NCBI RefSeq assembly: GCF_010645075.1
Contig: NZ_JAADZV010000010.1
Coordinates: forward strand, 62,001 to 126,000
Source of the DNA: Flavobacterium limi
GTDB lineage: Bacteria > Bacteroidota > Bacteroidia > Flavobacteriales > Flavobacteriaceae
Length of the DNA: 64,000 nt
Direction of reading: 5' to 3'
The position numbers were made by a program, and so were the translations under genes. Below are positions 35,672 to 44,119 of this stretch, in pieces (positions within the stretch are counted from its first letter, which is position 1; each line of letters begins with the position of its first letter). The notes below the pieces were generated by a model that worked only from the letters and a program-made list of their open reading frames with translations, did not search any database and was not told the origin of the DNA.

Positions 35672-36622
35672 TTAAAATTTCCATGTTTCTTGTTCAGTAT
35701 TACTCAAAAAAGTCCAGGCAACAATTCGGCTTGTTTTTTGGCCCTGAGCCATATCAATTGTTTTGACTACGGCTGGGTTTACTTTTTTCAAAGTTTTGTA
35801 AATGGCTGAAAGATTTTCTTTTTTAGAAACCAGCGTAGTAAACCATAAACATTGTGAAGCGTATTTTACACTTTCGTAGATCATTTGGGTTATGAAACCA
35901 ATTTCACCGCCATTACACCACAATTCGGCGTTTTGACCTCCGAAATTTAAAACAGGATTTGTATTTTTTTTATCATTAGGATTGAGATTCGAAATTTTTC
36001 TGGAAGCACTTTTATTGGCTTCTTCTGCAGACGCATGAAATGGCGGGTTACACATGGTAAATGTAAAACGATCTTCCGGTATGATAATGTTTTTAAAAAT
36101 AAAACGCGATTCTCTTTGTTGTTGTAAACTGATGGCTTCAGTCAATTTTGGATTGGCTTCAATTATTTTACTGCAGTTTTCGATTGCCTTTTTATCAATA
36201 TCTGTCCCTACAAAACTCCAGTTGTAAATTGCGCTTCCTAAGATTGGGTAAATACAGTTGGCTCCGGTTCCTATATCCAGTCCTAAAACTGAAGAACCCA
36301 CCGGGATATTTCCGTTGTTGGTTTCAGCCAGTAAATCGGCCAGATAATGAATGTAATCTGTTCTTCCGGGAATGGGCGGACAGAGATAGTTTTTAGGAAT
36401 ATCCCAACTTTGGATGTCATAATAGGTTTGCAGCAAAGCTTTGTTGAGTTTTTTTACAGCAAGCGGGTTACTGAAATCGATCGTTTCAATTCCGTGTTGG
36501 TTTATGAAGACAGAAGTTTTTAGCTCTGGACAATTTGAAATAAGAAGTTCGAAATCATAACGTGAACGATGAAGATTTCGTGAATGTAAATTGTTTTTTT
36601 CTGAATTGTCTGTTGTTTTCAT
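35672..36622 (-). CDS. rlmF: 23S rRNA (adenine1618-N6)-methyltransferase
   Basis: This 316-residue protein methylates A1618 of 23S rRNA. The family start LHSRNLHRSRYDFELLI and the SAM-binding and catalytic motifs are present: GLDIGTGANCIYPILG (about residues 109-124), VGTDIDKKAIENCSKII, and NPPFHASAEEA (about 192-202). I start at ATG 36622 because a TATCTTTG -7 element at 36640-36647 (minus) places the transcript start at about 36634; ATG 36631 is also possible and upstream starts would lie before the transcript. Confidence 0.93.
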   Translation of the reverse strand: MKTTDNSEKNNLHSRNLHRSRYDFELLISNCPELKTSVFINQHGIETIDFSNPLAVKKLNKALLQTYYDIQSWDIPKNYLCPPIPGRTDYIHYLADLLAETNNGNIPVGSSVLGLDIGTGANCIYPILGSAIYNWSFVGTDIDKKAIENCSKIIEANPKLTEAISLQQQRESRFIFKNIIIPEDRFTFTMCNPPFHASAEEANKSASRKISNLNPNDKKNTNPVLNFGGQNAELWCNGGEIGFITQMIYESVKYASQCLWFTTLVSKKENLSAIYKTLKKVNPAVVKTIDMAQGQKTSRIVAWTFLSNTEQETWKF

Positions 36623-36639
36623 TTTTTTCATTTTCAGTG

Positions 36640-36647
36640 CAAAGATA
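36640..36647 (-). promoter_or_regulatory. rlmF -7 element
   Basis: TATCTTTG on the minus strand matches TAnnTTTG. It lies inside longer open-frame extensions of rlmF, which helps fix the start. Confidence 0.55.
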
Positions 36648-36812
36648 GTCATTCCTTTAAGCATTTAAGTAACTATCTGCTGAAGTTCTATGTAATATAA
36701 ATCTGAAAAGAATACAATTAATATTTCTATACTATAAGAAAATTCTATAATAATTGTTAAATTTTTGATTTCGATTTATCTATTTTTGGACTTGATAAAA
36801 CCCCAAATTTAT

Positions 36813-37682
36813 ATGAAAAAAATAGTGCTTTTGATTATCATATTCATCTGTAGCACATGCGTTAAACAGAATGGAAATGAATATTTCGAACAGATCAAAA
36901 AAAATGATGTTGAATTAGCAAAACCAGTTGAAGGAGATTGGCTATACTCTCATAAAGAAAAAGGTCAGAGTTTTGAGCAATTTATAAATTCAAAACATAT
37001 TGTTCCAACCAGTGAATCCAATATTATTTATATCAGACCTATCGGGAATTTTAACTCTTTACAAAACAAACAAATAGAACTGCTCCGGGAATATCTGGAA
37101 ATTTTCTTTCAATTAAAAACAAAAACCCTGGAAACGGTTTCTAATGATGTAATTCCCGAGTCTGCACAAAGAATTGGAAATGAAAATAACAAGCAGTTTT
37201 TAGCAGGATATATTTTAGACAATGTTTTAAAAAAAGATAAACCTTTAAAAAGAATTGCCCTCATGGGATTGACTGAAGTTGACTTATATCCAAAGCCTGA
37301 GTGGAACTTCGTTTTTGGATTAGCCTCTTATCGTGATAAGGTAGGGGTAAGTTCTATTTATAGATTACAGGATGGAAAACTGACTTCTGATAATTTTAAT
37401 TTATGTCTGTCAAGGCTTCTTAAAATAAGTTCCCATGAAATTGGTCATATGTTTGGTATGCATCATTGTATTCATGCAGATTGTATAATGAATGGAACCA
37501 ACAGTATGAGTGAAACAGACAGCAGTTCTATAAGATTATGTTCTCTTTGCCAGAGAAAATTAAATTCGGGTATAAAATACGATAATAAAAAAAGACTGGT
37601 CGAATTACTAAACTATTTTAAAAGCAATAATCTGACTGAAGAACTCAAACTGATGGAGAAAGATGCTGCTGCTTTTCAATAA
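36813..37682 (+). CDS. archaemetzincin-like lipoprotein metalloprotease
   Basis: I start at ATG 36813 (MKKIVLLIIIFICSTCVK), which yields a lipoprotein signal with Cys near residue 16; an earlier in-frame TTG start would not. The 289-residue protein has the archaemetzincin zinc site HEIGHMFGMHHC (HExGHxxGxxHC, about residues 209-220), followed by a CIMNGTNSM turn and CSLCQRKL. This Cys-rich end is typical of the family, whose peptidase activity is suggested but poorly defined. The protein should be lipid-anchored in the envelope. A downstream FMN reductase starts 26 bp later and may be cotranscribed. Confidence 0.85.
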   Translation: MKKIVLLIIIFICSTCVKQNGNEYFEQIKKNDVELAKPVEGDWLYSHKEKGQSFEQFINSKHIVPTSESNIIYIRPIGNFNSLQNKQIELLREYLEIFFQLKTKTLETVSNDVIPESAQRIGNENNKQFLAGYILDNVLKKDKPLKRIALMGLTEVDLYPKPEWNFVFGLASYRDKVGVSSIYRLQDGKLTSDNFNLCLSRLLKISSHEIGHMFGMHHCIHADCIMNGTNSMSETDSSSIRLCSLCQRKLNSGIKYDNKKRLVELLNYFKSNNLTEELKLMEKDAAAFQ

Positions 37683-37708
37683 CATAAAAACAAATATCAA
37701 TTTTAAGA

Positions 37709-38230
37709 ATGAAAATTTTAGCCATAACAGGCAGTACGAGGCATAATTCGAGTAATTTTAAAATTCTGAAATTTATTTCTGAGCAGATTAACCCATGTTT
37801 TGAAGTAGAAATATTTGAAGATCTGACCGAAATCCCTCATTTTAATCCAGATCTTGATACAGATAATCCACCTGAAAATGTGGTTTCATTCAGGAATAAA
37901 ATTAGAGATGCAGAAGGAGTTATAATCTGTACTCCCGAATATGTTTTTAGTTTGCCGGGAAGCTTAAAAAACGCTCTCGAATGGTGTGTTTCAACTACAA
38001 TTTTTTCAAATAAAAAGTTGGGACTTATTACAGCTTCTGCATTAGGAGAAATGGCTAATGAGCAACTTTTGTTAATCATGAAGACCCTTGAGGCTAAATT
38101 TGAAAAAAATCAGCAGCTATTAATATCCGGTATACGGGGAAAAATAGATGCCGAAGGAAGAATTATCCATAAAGAAACTTTAAAAGCACTTAAAAATTTT
38201 CTCTATAACTTTGAGAATCAGTTTTTATAA
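37709..38230 (+). CDS. NADPH-dependent FMN reductase / flavodoxin-like quinone reductase
   Basis: This 173-residue protein has the flavodoxin-fold FMN reductase pattern: MKILAITGSTRHNSSNFKIL with the FMN phosphate loop (residues 1-20), the flavin loop CTPEYVFSLPGSLKNALEW (about 75-93) and a LGLITAS strand. Members reduce FMN, quinones or chromate using NAD(P)H in the cytoplasm. It lies 26 bp downstream of the archaemetzincin-like gene. Confidence 0.9.
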   Translation: MKILAITGSTRHNSSNFKILKFISEQINPCFEVEIFEDLTEIPHFNPDLDTDNPPENVVSFRNKIRDAEGVIICTPEYVFSLPGSLKNALEWCVSTTIFSNKKLGLITASALGEMANEQLLLIMKTLEAKFEKNQQLLISGIRGKIDAEGRIIHKETLKALKNFLYNFENQFL

Positions 38231-38297
38231 TAAAATTAATTAGTAAAAGCTGATCTTTCTTTAATTCACTTTAAAAAAATTATTTGCCATAAGGGTT

Positions 38298-39314
38298 TTA
38301 TTTTTCAAAGTAAAGGTAGTTACCGTTACTTTCATCCCGAAAACGTATAAGAGAATTATTAAGCTCAAACAATTCCCAGCTATAATCTAATTTGTGAAGC
38401 AGTAAGTAGTTGTAGCTAAAACTGATTTTGAAATTTCTCACACCGTTTACAACATTGCTTTCCCACTGCCCGGTTTGAGTAACACCTGATTTTGTAGCTA
38501 TTACAGATTTATCGCTTTTAAAAACAAAAGAATAACCAGCGTATTCTGAAGATTTTTCTACCTTATTATAAAAGCAGGATATACGCCATGAACCCTTTGT
38601 TATAATTTCGGTAAAGTCAAAAGTATTTATATTGTTTTCAGGACATTTCTCGATAGCCTCTATAATTGCATTCTCAAATTGAATATTATTAGAAATTGAT
38701 TTTGTCTGATAATTATAATCTGTAATGGAAATAGGATAGCTTAATGAAATATACTGACTTGGATTTAAGTTTTTGATGAAATTAAAGAAATTCTGGTCAT
38801 TAGTGATCGAGACAGAACTTGCTGCCTGATTATAACTATTGTAAATATTAATGGTGATAGGATAATTAATGTTTAAACCATTGATTTTAGATAAAAGATC
38901 CGGATAAAGGTTCCAGTAATCAATTAATGAATCAAAATCGGTCTGATCGGGAATAAGTTTTTCGATATAATTATAATAAACCATAGTTACCGGAAAATCA
39001 ATTTTTACAACATCATCATCCGTAGTACTTGCATTGATGTTATTTAGGACTTTTTGATAATCTGCTGTAGTATTTATAGCAATATTCTCGCTATTAACCG
39101 TAACTGTATAGGGCAGTTTTATAGTACAATAACTCGACCCGTCAATTAAGTTGTCATGAACCGTTTTTACCATGGCTACTCTTTGCAAATAAGAGGTAAG
39201 AGGAGCGTCATTGGTAACAGTCTGCGGACTGGTCTTTTGTTCGTCTGTTTCACTTTGGCAAGATAAAATCATCAAAAGACCAATTATTGATAAAAGTTTT
39301 TGGAAGCGCAACAT
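38298..39314 (-). CDS. lipoprotein with four internal beta repeats and a lipocalin-like C-domain
   Basis: The 338-residue protein has a lipoprotein signal (LLSIIGLLMILSC, Cys 19). I do not recognise a named family. Residues about 62-222 contain four repeats centred on a Pro: IKLPYTVTV, IDFPVTMVY, INYPITINI and LSYPISITD, with the Pro at about 68, 108, 152 and 194, so a period of 40-44 residues. Each ends with a helix such as DYQKVLNNI or FDSLIDYW. Residues about 241-338 look like a lipocalin-type domain (GSWRISCFY, AGYSFVFKSDKSV). It diverges from the sigma factor gene; a TACCTTTG -7 is at 39328-39335, and an inverted ECF-like motif lies further upstream. Confidence 0.75.
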   Translation of the reverse strand: MLRFQKLLSIIGLLMILSCQSETDEQKTSPQTVTNDAPLTSYLQRVAMVKTVHDNLIDGSSYCTIKLPYTVTVNSENIAINTTADYQKVLNNINASTTDDDVVKIDFPVTMVYYNYIEKLIPDQTDFDSLIDYWNLYPDLLSKINGLNINYPITINIYNSYNQAASSVSITNDQNFFNFIKNLNPSQYISLSYPISITDYNYQTKSISNNIQFENAIIEAIEKCPENNINTFDFTEIITKGSWRISCFYNKVEKSSEYAGYSFVFKSDKSVIATKSGVTQTGQWESNVVNGVRNFKISFSYNYLLLHKLDYSWELFELNNSLIRFRDESNGNYLYFEK

Positions 39315-39327
39315 GTTTATATTTTTA

Positions 39328-39335
39328 CAAAGGTA
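39328..39335 (-). promoter_or_regulatory. -7 element of the repeat-containing lipoprotein gene
   Basis: TACCTTTG on the minus strand fits TAnnTTTG, leaving a leader of about 7 nt before the ATG. It suggests housekeeping transcription in addition to any ECF control. Confidence 0.5.
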
Positions 39336-39504
39336 ATTAAATTTAGGAATTCTCGTTTTAGCAATTTTTATATCAATTATTATAGATTTGAATATTTGTT
39401 CTGATAATAAAATTTTTTACAATAAAAAAAGTTTGGGTTTGATGAGCTGAGTTCAGACAAAATCAGGCTTTAGAATAATTAGTGATACACTCTGCTTATA
39501 CCTG

Positions 39505-39536
39505 AATAAAAACAATTTACTCTACATTTACCCTAC
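39505..39536 (-). promoter_or_regulatory. inverted copy of the ECF-type motif, divergent from the sigma gene
   Basis: On the minus strand GTAGGGTAA (plus 39528-39536), then 13 nt, then TGTTTTTATT (plus 39505-39514). The first part is identical to the other two copies; the second part matches at the first six bases (TGTTTT) and diverges later. It points toward the lipoprotein gene but also sits just upstream of the sigma gene -7 element. Confidence 0.5.
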
Positions 39537-39551
39537 TTAAATAAAAAGAAA

Positions 39552-39559
39552 TACTTTTG
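39552..39559 (+). promoter_or_regulatory. -7 element of the ECF sigma gene (housekeeping type)
   Basis: TACTTTTG fits TAnnTTTG, 30 nt before the ATG at 39590. This is unlike the ECF-type motifs nearby and suggests that sigma supply is not strictly autoregulated. Confidence 0.5.
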
Positions 39560-39589
39560 CAAATTCCAAATTGAAAGATTTTACTGCTA

Positions 39590-40105
39590 ATGCCAAATCA
39601 AAACCAATCAAATACCTGTGACGAAATAGTGTTTTCGTCCTTTTTTAAAACTCATATAAAAGCACTTCGGAATTTTCTTTTTTACAAATTTGGTAATAAA
39701 GATCAGGCAGAAGATGTTGCCCAGGAAGCTTTTATGAAACTTTGGCAAAACTGTTCTTCCGTTCCTCTGGAAAAAGCAAAATCATATATTTATACAATTG
39801 CTAATAACAGCACTTTAAATGAAATTGCACATCAGAAAGTCGTTTTACGTTATGAAAAAAACTTCACAACTTTAGACAGAACCAATGAAAGTCCTGAATA
39901 TATCCTGGAAGAAAAACAATTTCAGGACAAACTTTTGAAAGCTATTGGGAATTTAAACGAAAAACAGCGAGTGGCTTTTTTAATGCATAGAATCGACAAA
40001 AAAAAATATAGCGAGATTGCTGTTGAATTAAATATCAGCGTAAAGGCAGTAGAAAAACGCATTCATCTGGCTTTGTTAAGTTTACGTAAAGAAATTGATT
40101 TATAA
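39590..40105 (+). CDS. ECF RNA polymerase sigma factor, FecI-like
   Basis: The 171-residue protein has sigma region 2 (about residues 18-82: FYKFGNKDQAEDVAQEAFMK with the core-binding DxAxE pattern) and region 4 (about 115-168: IGNLNEKQRVAFLMHRIDKK, helix-turn-helix ISVKAVEKRIHLALLSLRKE). It lacks the C-terminal extras of larger ECF groups. The next genes encode a FecR-like anti-sigma and a TonB receptor with an STN domain, so this is a surface-signalling sigma. It should recognise the GTAGGGTAA-N13-TGTTTTACTA motif found upstream of the two gene sets, which is inferred. Confidence 0.93.
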   Translation: MPNQNQSNTCDEIVFSSFFKTHIKALRNFLFYKFGNKDQAEDVAQEAFMKLWQNCSSVPLEKAKSYIYTIANNSTLNEIAHQKVVLRYEKNFTTLDRTNESPEYILEEKQFQDKLLKAIGNLNEKQRVAFLMHRIDKKKYSEIAVELNISVKAVEKRIHLALLSLRKEIDL

Positions 40106-40108
40106 AAA

Positions 40109-40140
40109 GTAGGGTAAATGTAGCCCTGATTGTTTTACTA
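40109..40140 (+). promoter_or_regulatory. ECF-type promoter of the fecR-TonB receptor operon
   Basis: GTAGGGTAA (40109-40117), 13-nt spacer, TGTTTTACTA (40131-40140). A transcript start near 40147 would be about 9 nt before the fecR-like ATG at 40156. The exact motif and spacing recur at 43663-43694. Confidence 0.7.
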
Positions 40141-40155
40141 ATATAGTACGATACA

Positions 40156-41055
40156 ATGAAAAAGAATGATTTGTTAGCTAGATGGCTATGTAATGATTTA
40201 TCGGAGAAAGAATTAGCTGAATTTGAGGCTGGCCCGGATTTTGAAAAATATCAAAAGATAAAACAATATACTGATCATTTAGAGGTTGATGAACTGGATG
40301 AAAATGCTATGTTGTCAAATATCCTTCAACAGAAAAAAATAACTCCGAAAGTGATTCCATTATACAAAAAGTGGGCATTTCGTGCGACAGCTATTTTTGT
40401 TTTGGCTTTGGGGATCACTTTTGCGATGAAAAAATTTATACCGGAAACCCAAACAGCCAATTTTGGAGAAAGAACGACTTTTATGTTACCTGATAATTCT
40501 GAGGTTGTTCTGAATTCCGGATCTGAAATAAATTATAAAAAATGGAACTGGAACAACAACAGACGCCTTGAACTGGAAGGCGAGGCTTATTTCAAAGTGT
40601 CTAAAGGAAGACGTTTTGAAGTTCAGACCAACTTGGGGAAAGTATCTGTTTTAGGGACTCAATTCAATGTCAAAGCGCGAAAAAACAGGTTTGACGTAGT
40701 TTGCTATGAAGGCCGCGTTAGAGTAAATTATGCAAATAAACAACTCATTTTGACACACGGACAAAGTGTTACTTTTGAAGACGGAGAACAATTCAGTGCC
40801 CTGGTAAAAGCATCAAAACCAGAATGGATGGACAACCAGATTTGTTTTAATAAAGAAAATATTAAAAGTTTGTTAGATGAAGTTCAAAGGCAATACAATA
40901 TTACAATTGAATTAAATGCAAAAGATACAACTTCATTGTTTACAGGAAAATTGCCTGCTGACGATCTGAACGTAGCGTTACAAATTATAAGTACAACCTA
41001 TCATTTAGAAGCAAAAAAAGTTTCAGAAAATAAAATAATTTTTGACGAAAAATAG
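40156..41055 (+). CDS. FecR-family anti-sigma factor
   Basis: This 299-residue inner-membrane protein has an N-terminal cytoplasmic part (MKKNDLLARWLCNDLSEKEL), one membrane helix at about residues 73-92 (WAFRATAIFVLALGITFAMK), the FecR domain (about 105-200: TTFMLPDNSEVVLNSGSEI, RRFEVQTNLGKVSVLGTQF) and a C-terminal DUF4974 part (NIKSLLDEVQRQYNITIEL) that contacts the receptor STN domain. It should hold the sigma factor inactive until the receptor signals. Its stop codon directly abuts the receptor ATG with no spacer. Confidence 0.94.
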   Translation: MKKNDLLARWLCNDLSEKELAEFEAGPDFEKYQKIKQYTDHLEVDELDENAMLSNILQQKKITPKVIPLYKKWAFRATAIFVLALGITFAMKKFIPETQTANFGERTTFMLPDNSEVVLNSGSEINYKKWNWNNNRRLELEGEAYFKVSKGRRFEVQTNLGKVSVLGTQFNVKARKNRFDVVCYEGRVRVNYANKQLILTHGQSVTFEDGEQFSALVKASKPEWMDNQICFNKENIKSLLDEVQRQYNITIELNAKDTTSLFTGKLPADDLNVALQIISTTYHLEAKKVSENKIIFDEK

Positions 41056-43590
41056 ATGTTGCGCCCCAAACAATTTCATTTTTCGTTTTTTTTGTTTTTC
41101 CTTGTTTTTGGTCTTTTAGCTCAGGACAAAGGAAAAACAATACTATTGAAAAAAATTCTGTTTGAAATTGAGCAGCGGCATCGTGTAAATTTTAATTATA
41201 CAGAAGATAATGTAGCAGGTATAAAATTAATTCGTCCCAGAAAATCGCTCTCTTTAGAACAAAAACTACAATATCTTGCTCAAAAAACCAATTTGTCTTT
41301 TGAAAATCTGAACAATAAATTTATTAATATTTATAAAAAAGAAACAAATTCTAAAGTAATCTGCGGATATGTTTTTTCCAATATCGACAAAAAGCCTATT
41401 GAAAATGCAAATATCCATTTAAATGATGGTACCCAAATTGCTACGGATTCAAATGGTTATTTTGAATTTGAAAAAGGTTTTGAAAATATTTTGTCGATTA
41501 GCCATATCGGTTTTATAACCCAAACAATAACAACTGCGAATTTGGATTCTAAAAACTGTTTCAAAGTAATATTAGAACCTGAAATTACAGAACTCGAGGA
41601 AATTAAAACCAATGCTATTCTGGCTTCGGGAATTTCGAAAAACAGTGATGGCTCTTTTGAAATTAAACCCAAAAAATTTGGAATTCTTCCCGGACTTATC
41701 GAGCCGGATGCTTTGCAGACCATGCAGCAGATTCCGGGCGTAAATAGTCTGGATGAGAGCGTTTCAAGTATTAATGTCCGGGGCGGAACGCATGATCAGA
41801 ATTTATTTTTGTGGAATGGAATACGAATGTACCAGACGGGACATTTTTTTGGTTTAATATCGGTCTTCAATCCTAATTTGGCACACACCATTTCTATTTA
41901 TAAAAACGGAAGTTCTGCTTTTTACGGAGAAAGTGTTTCGAGTGTTGTAGCTATTTCTTCCACACCTGAAAACAATGAAAGGAATATGTTTAGTGCCGGG
42001 ATCAACATGATTAATGCTGATGTTTATGCTAAATATAATCTTTCAAAAAGGAGTTATATTGAAGTTTCAGGGCGAAAATCGATTACTGATTTTGTAGAAA
42101 CCCCAACCTATAAGGAATATTTTAATAAAGTATTTCAAAATACCACGATTACTGATTTTTCTAAAAGCCAGGATGTAAATTATCAAAGTGACAAAGAATT
42201 TGATTTTTATGATGCCACTTTAAAATATGTACAAAAAATAGGAAATAAAGATCAACTGATAGTTGATTTGATTACCATAAAGGACAATTTAAAGGTTTTT
42301 CAGAGTGCATCTGTAATTAACCTGCAAAAATCAGAAGAGAATGTTTTACGCCAGCAAAATTATGGTGGAAATATATCGTGGGAACGCAATTGGAATAGCT
42401 TCAACACTACTAAAATCAACATTTACAATTCTTCTTATGAGCTTTTGGGGAACCAAAAAACCACAAATGAAGATCAAATGGTTACTCAGGAAAATACTGT
42501 TTCCAATAACGGAATAAATTTAGAAAACAATCATATCATTAATTCAACGTTCAGCTTTAATAACGGTTATCAGTTTAACGAAACCGGTATCGTCAATTTA
42601 GAACGGGTAATTAATCCTGATTTTTATCGCAAAACGAAAGATGTTTTAAGAACGCATGCTTTAATTCTAGAAGGAAAATATAATGATACAATTTCCAGAA
42701 TTATATTAAATGCAGGGATGCGGTTAAATTATATTGAAAAATTCAAAAAGTATATTGCTGAACCCCGCATACAAATTAATTATGGTTTTAATGAAAATTT
42801 GAATCTGGAGCTGTTGGGAGAATTAAAAAGTCAAAATTCCCAGCAAATTATTGATCTGCAGAAAGATTATTTCGGTATTGAAAAAAGGCGCTGGATTATT
42901 TCCAATAATTCGACAATTCCAATTCAGAAAAGCAGACAGCTATCACTGAATTTATTTTATAAAAAGAACGACTGGCTGTTGGATATTGAAAATTTCTACA
43001 AAAAAGTAAAAGGAATTACTACTGCGAGTCAGGGCTTTCAGAACCAGTTAGAGTTTGTAAGGACTACCGGGGATTATGAAGTTCTGGGAACAGAGTTTCT
43101 GATTCAAAAAAAGATGAATTACTTTCTCACCTGGCTGAGTTATACCTACAACAACAATAATTACCATTTTACCAATTATGAATATCCAAGTTTTCCAAAT
43201 AATTTCGAATTAAGCCATACAGTTTCGTGGGCCGGAATTTTTGAAAAAAATAATTTCAAAATTGCGCTGGGTACTAAATGGTCATCCGGAAGGCCAAGAA
43301 CTTCTCCTGATATCTCCAGAATTGATCTTTCAGATCCTGTTTTGGTTTACAATAAACCTAATAATACTAATTTAAGTGTTTTCTCGCAGGTTAACTTTTC
43401 CTCAACTTACAAATGGGTAACTGAAAAAGGAATTCAGTATAAATTAGGACTTTCTGTTTTGAATATCCTCAACAGAAAAAATGAAATCAGTGAATATTAC
43501 AGAATAAGTTCACTTTCTAACTCCATAGAGGAAGTGGAAACATTTTCATTGCAAAGGACTCCAAATCTGAGTTTTAGAGTTTCTTTTTAA
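41056..43590 (+). CDS. TonB-dependent receptor with STN signalling domain
   Basis: The 844-residue outer-membrane protein has a signal peptide (MLRPKQFHFSFFLFFLVFGL LAQ, cleavage about residue 23), an STN secretin/TonB short domain (about residues 30-95: ILFEIEQRHRVNFNYTEDNV, LQYLAQKTNLSFENLNNKF), a carboxypeptidase-like domain (VICGYVFSNIDKKPIENANI, about 98-180), a plug (QIPGVNSLDESVSSINVRGG, about 222-310) and a barrel ending SLQRTPNLSFRVSF. The STN domain marks it as the sensor for the FecR-sigma pair. No SusD is adjacent. The ligand is unknown. It begins at the base after the fecR stop. Confidence 0.93.
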   Translation: MLRPKQFHFSFFLFFLVFGLLAQDKGKTILLKKILFEIEQRHRVNFNYTEDNVAGIKLIRPRKSLSLEQKLQYLAQKTNLSFENLNNKFINIYKKETNSKVICGYVFSNIDKKPIENANIHLNDGTQIATDSNGYFEFEKGFENILSISHIGFITQTITTANLDSKNCFKVILEPEITELEEIKTNAILASGISKNSDGSFEIKPKKFGILPGLIEPDALQTMQQIPGVNSLDESVSSINVRGGTHDQNLFLWNGIRMYQTGHFFGLISVFNPNLAHTISIYKNGSSAFYGESVSSVVAISSTPENNERNMFSAGINMINADVYAKYNLSKRSYIEVSGRKSITDFVETPTYKEYFNKVFQNTTITDFSKSQDVNYQSDKEFDFYDATLKYVQKIGNKDQLIVDLITIKDNLKVFQSASVINLQKSEENVLRQQNYGGNISWERNWNSFNTTKINIYNSSYELLGNQKTTNEDQMVTQENTVSNNGINLENNHIINSTFSFNNGYQFNETGIVNLERVINPDFYRKTKDVLRTHALILEGKYNDTISRIILNAGMRLNYIEKFKKYIAEPRIQINYGFNENLNLELLGELKSQNSQQIIDLQKDYFGIEKRRWIISNNSTIPIQKSRQLSLNLFYKKNDWLLDIENFYKKVKGITTASQGFQNQLEFVRTTGDYEVLGTEFLIQKKMNYFLTWLSYTYNNNNYHFTNYEYPSFPNNFELSHTVSWAGIFEKNNFKIALGTKWSSGRPRTSPDISRIDLSDPVLVYNKPNNTNLSVFSQVNFSSTYKWVTEKGIQYKLGLSVLNILNRKNEISEYYRISSLSNSIEEVETFSLQRTPNLSFRVSF

Positions 43591-43662
43591 ACCTTCATTT
43601 TTCAAATTAAGAATCTCTCTGTATTTTCTTTCAATTTTTTTTAAAAAAAATATAATTCTTTG

Positions 43663-43694
43663 GTAGGGTAATCTGTACTAAGGCTGTTTTACTA
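43663..43694 (+). promoter_or_regulatory. ECF-type promoter of the OB-fold/DUF5777/cytochrome operon
   Basis: GTAGGGTAA (43663-43671), 13-nt spacer, TGTTTTACTA (43685-43694), identical in both halves and spacing to 40109-40140, while the spacer sequence differs. Transcript start would be near 43701, about 19 nt before the ATG at 43720. Confidence 0.7.
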
Positions 43695-43719
43695 TTGAAC
43701 CCCTTTAAAAGAATAAAAA

Positions 43720-44109
43720 ATGAAAAAAAAGATAATACTGACAGTTCTTGTGATAGCGCTTTTCGGTGTTTTTGGTTATTGTTACGTCTGGTATGGCGGA
43801 GGCAGGGATGTGTCTGCTGAAGATGCTGTTTTTAGTGTTTCTTCAAAAGAGATTATAGCTGAATATGAAGCTGATATTGAAAAATCAAATACAAAATACC
43901 TTGAAAAAGCCATTGCTGTTAAAGGAACAGTAAGTAAAATAAATGATAAGCAAATTATTGTAGACAATACAATTGTGTGTGATTTCAAAGAAGCAGATTC
44001 TTCCATAAAGGAAGGTCAGGCAGTAACTCTGAAAGGAAGGGTTGTAGGATATGATGACCTGATGGCAGAATTAAAATTAGATGAGTGCTCAGTAGTAAAT
44101 AATGATTAA
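43720..44109 (+). CDS. OB-fold (tRNA_anti-like) membrane-anchored protein
   Basis: This 129-residue protein has an N-terminal membrane anchor (MKKKIILTVLVIALFGVFGY, about residues 4-24) and a C-terminal OB-fold of the tRNA_anti-like type: ISAEYEADIEKS-like helix EIIAEYEADIEKSNTKYLEK (about 44-63), AIAVKGTVSKIN, TIVCDFKEADSSIKEGQAVT and LKGRVVGYDDLM. Such domains occur in periplasmic proteins of Bacteroidota with unknown ligand. It is the first gene behind the second ECF-type promoter and 10 bp before the DUF5777 gene. Confidence 0.82.
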   Translation: MKKKIILTVLVIALFGVFGYCYVWYGGGRDVSAEDAVFSVSSKEIIAEYEADIEKSNTKYLEKAIAVKGTVSKINDKQIIVDNTIVCDFKEADSSIKEGQAVTLKGRVVGYDDLMAELKLDECSVVNND

Positions 44110-44119
44110 TTAAATAAAA

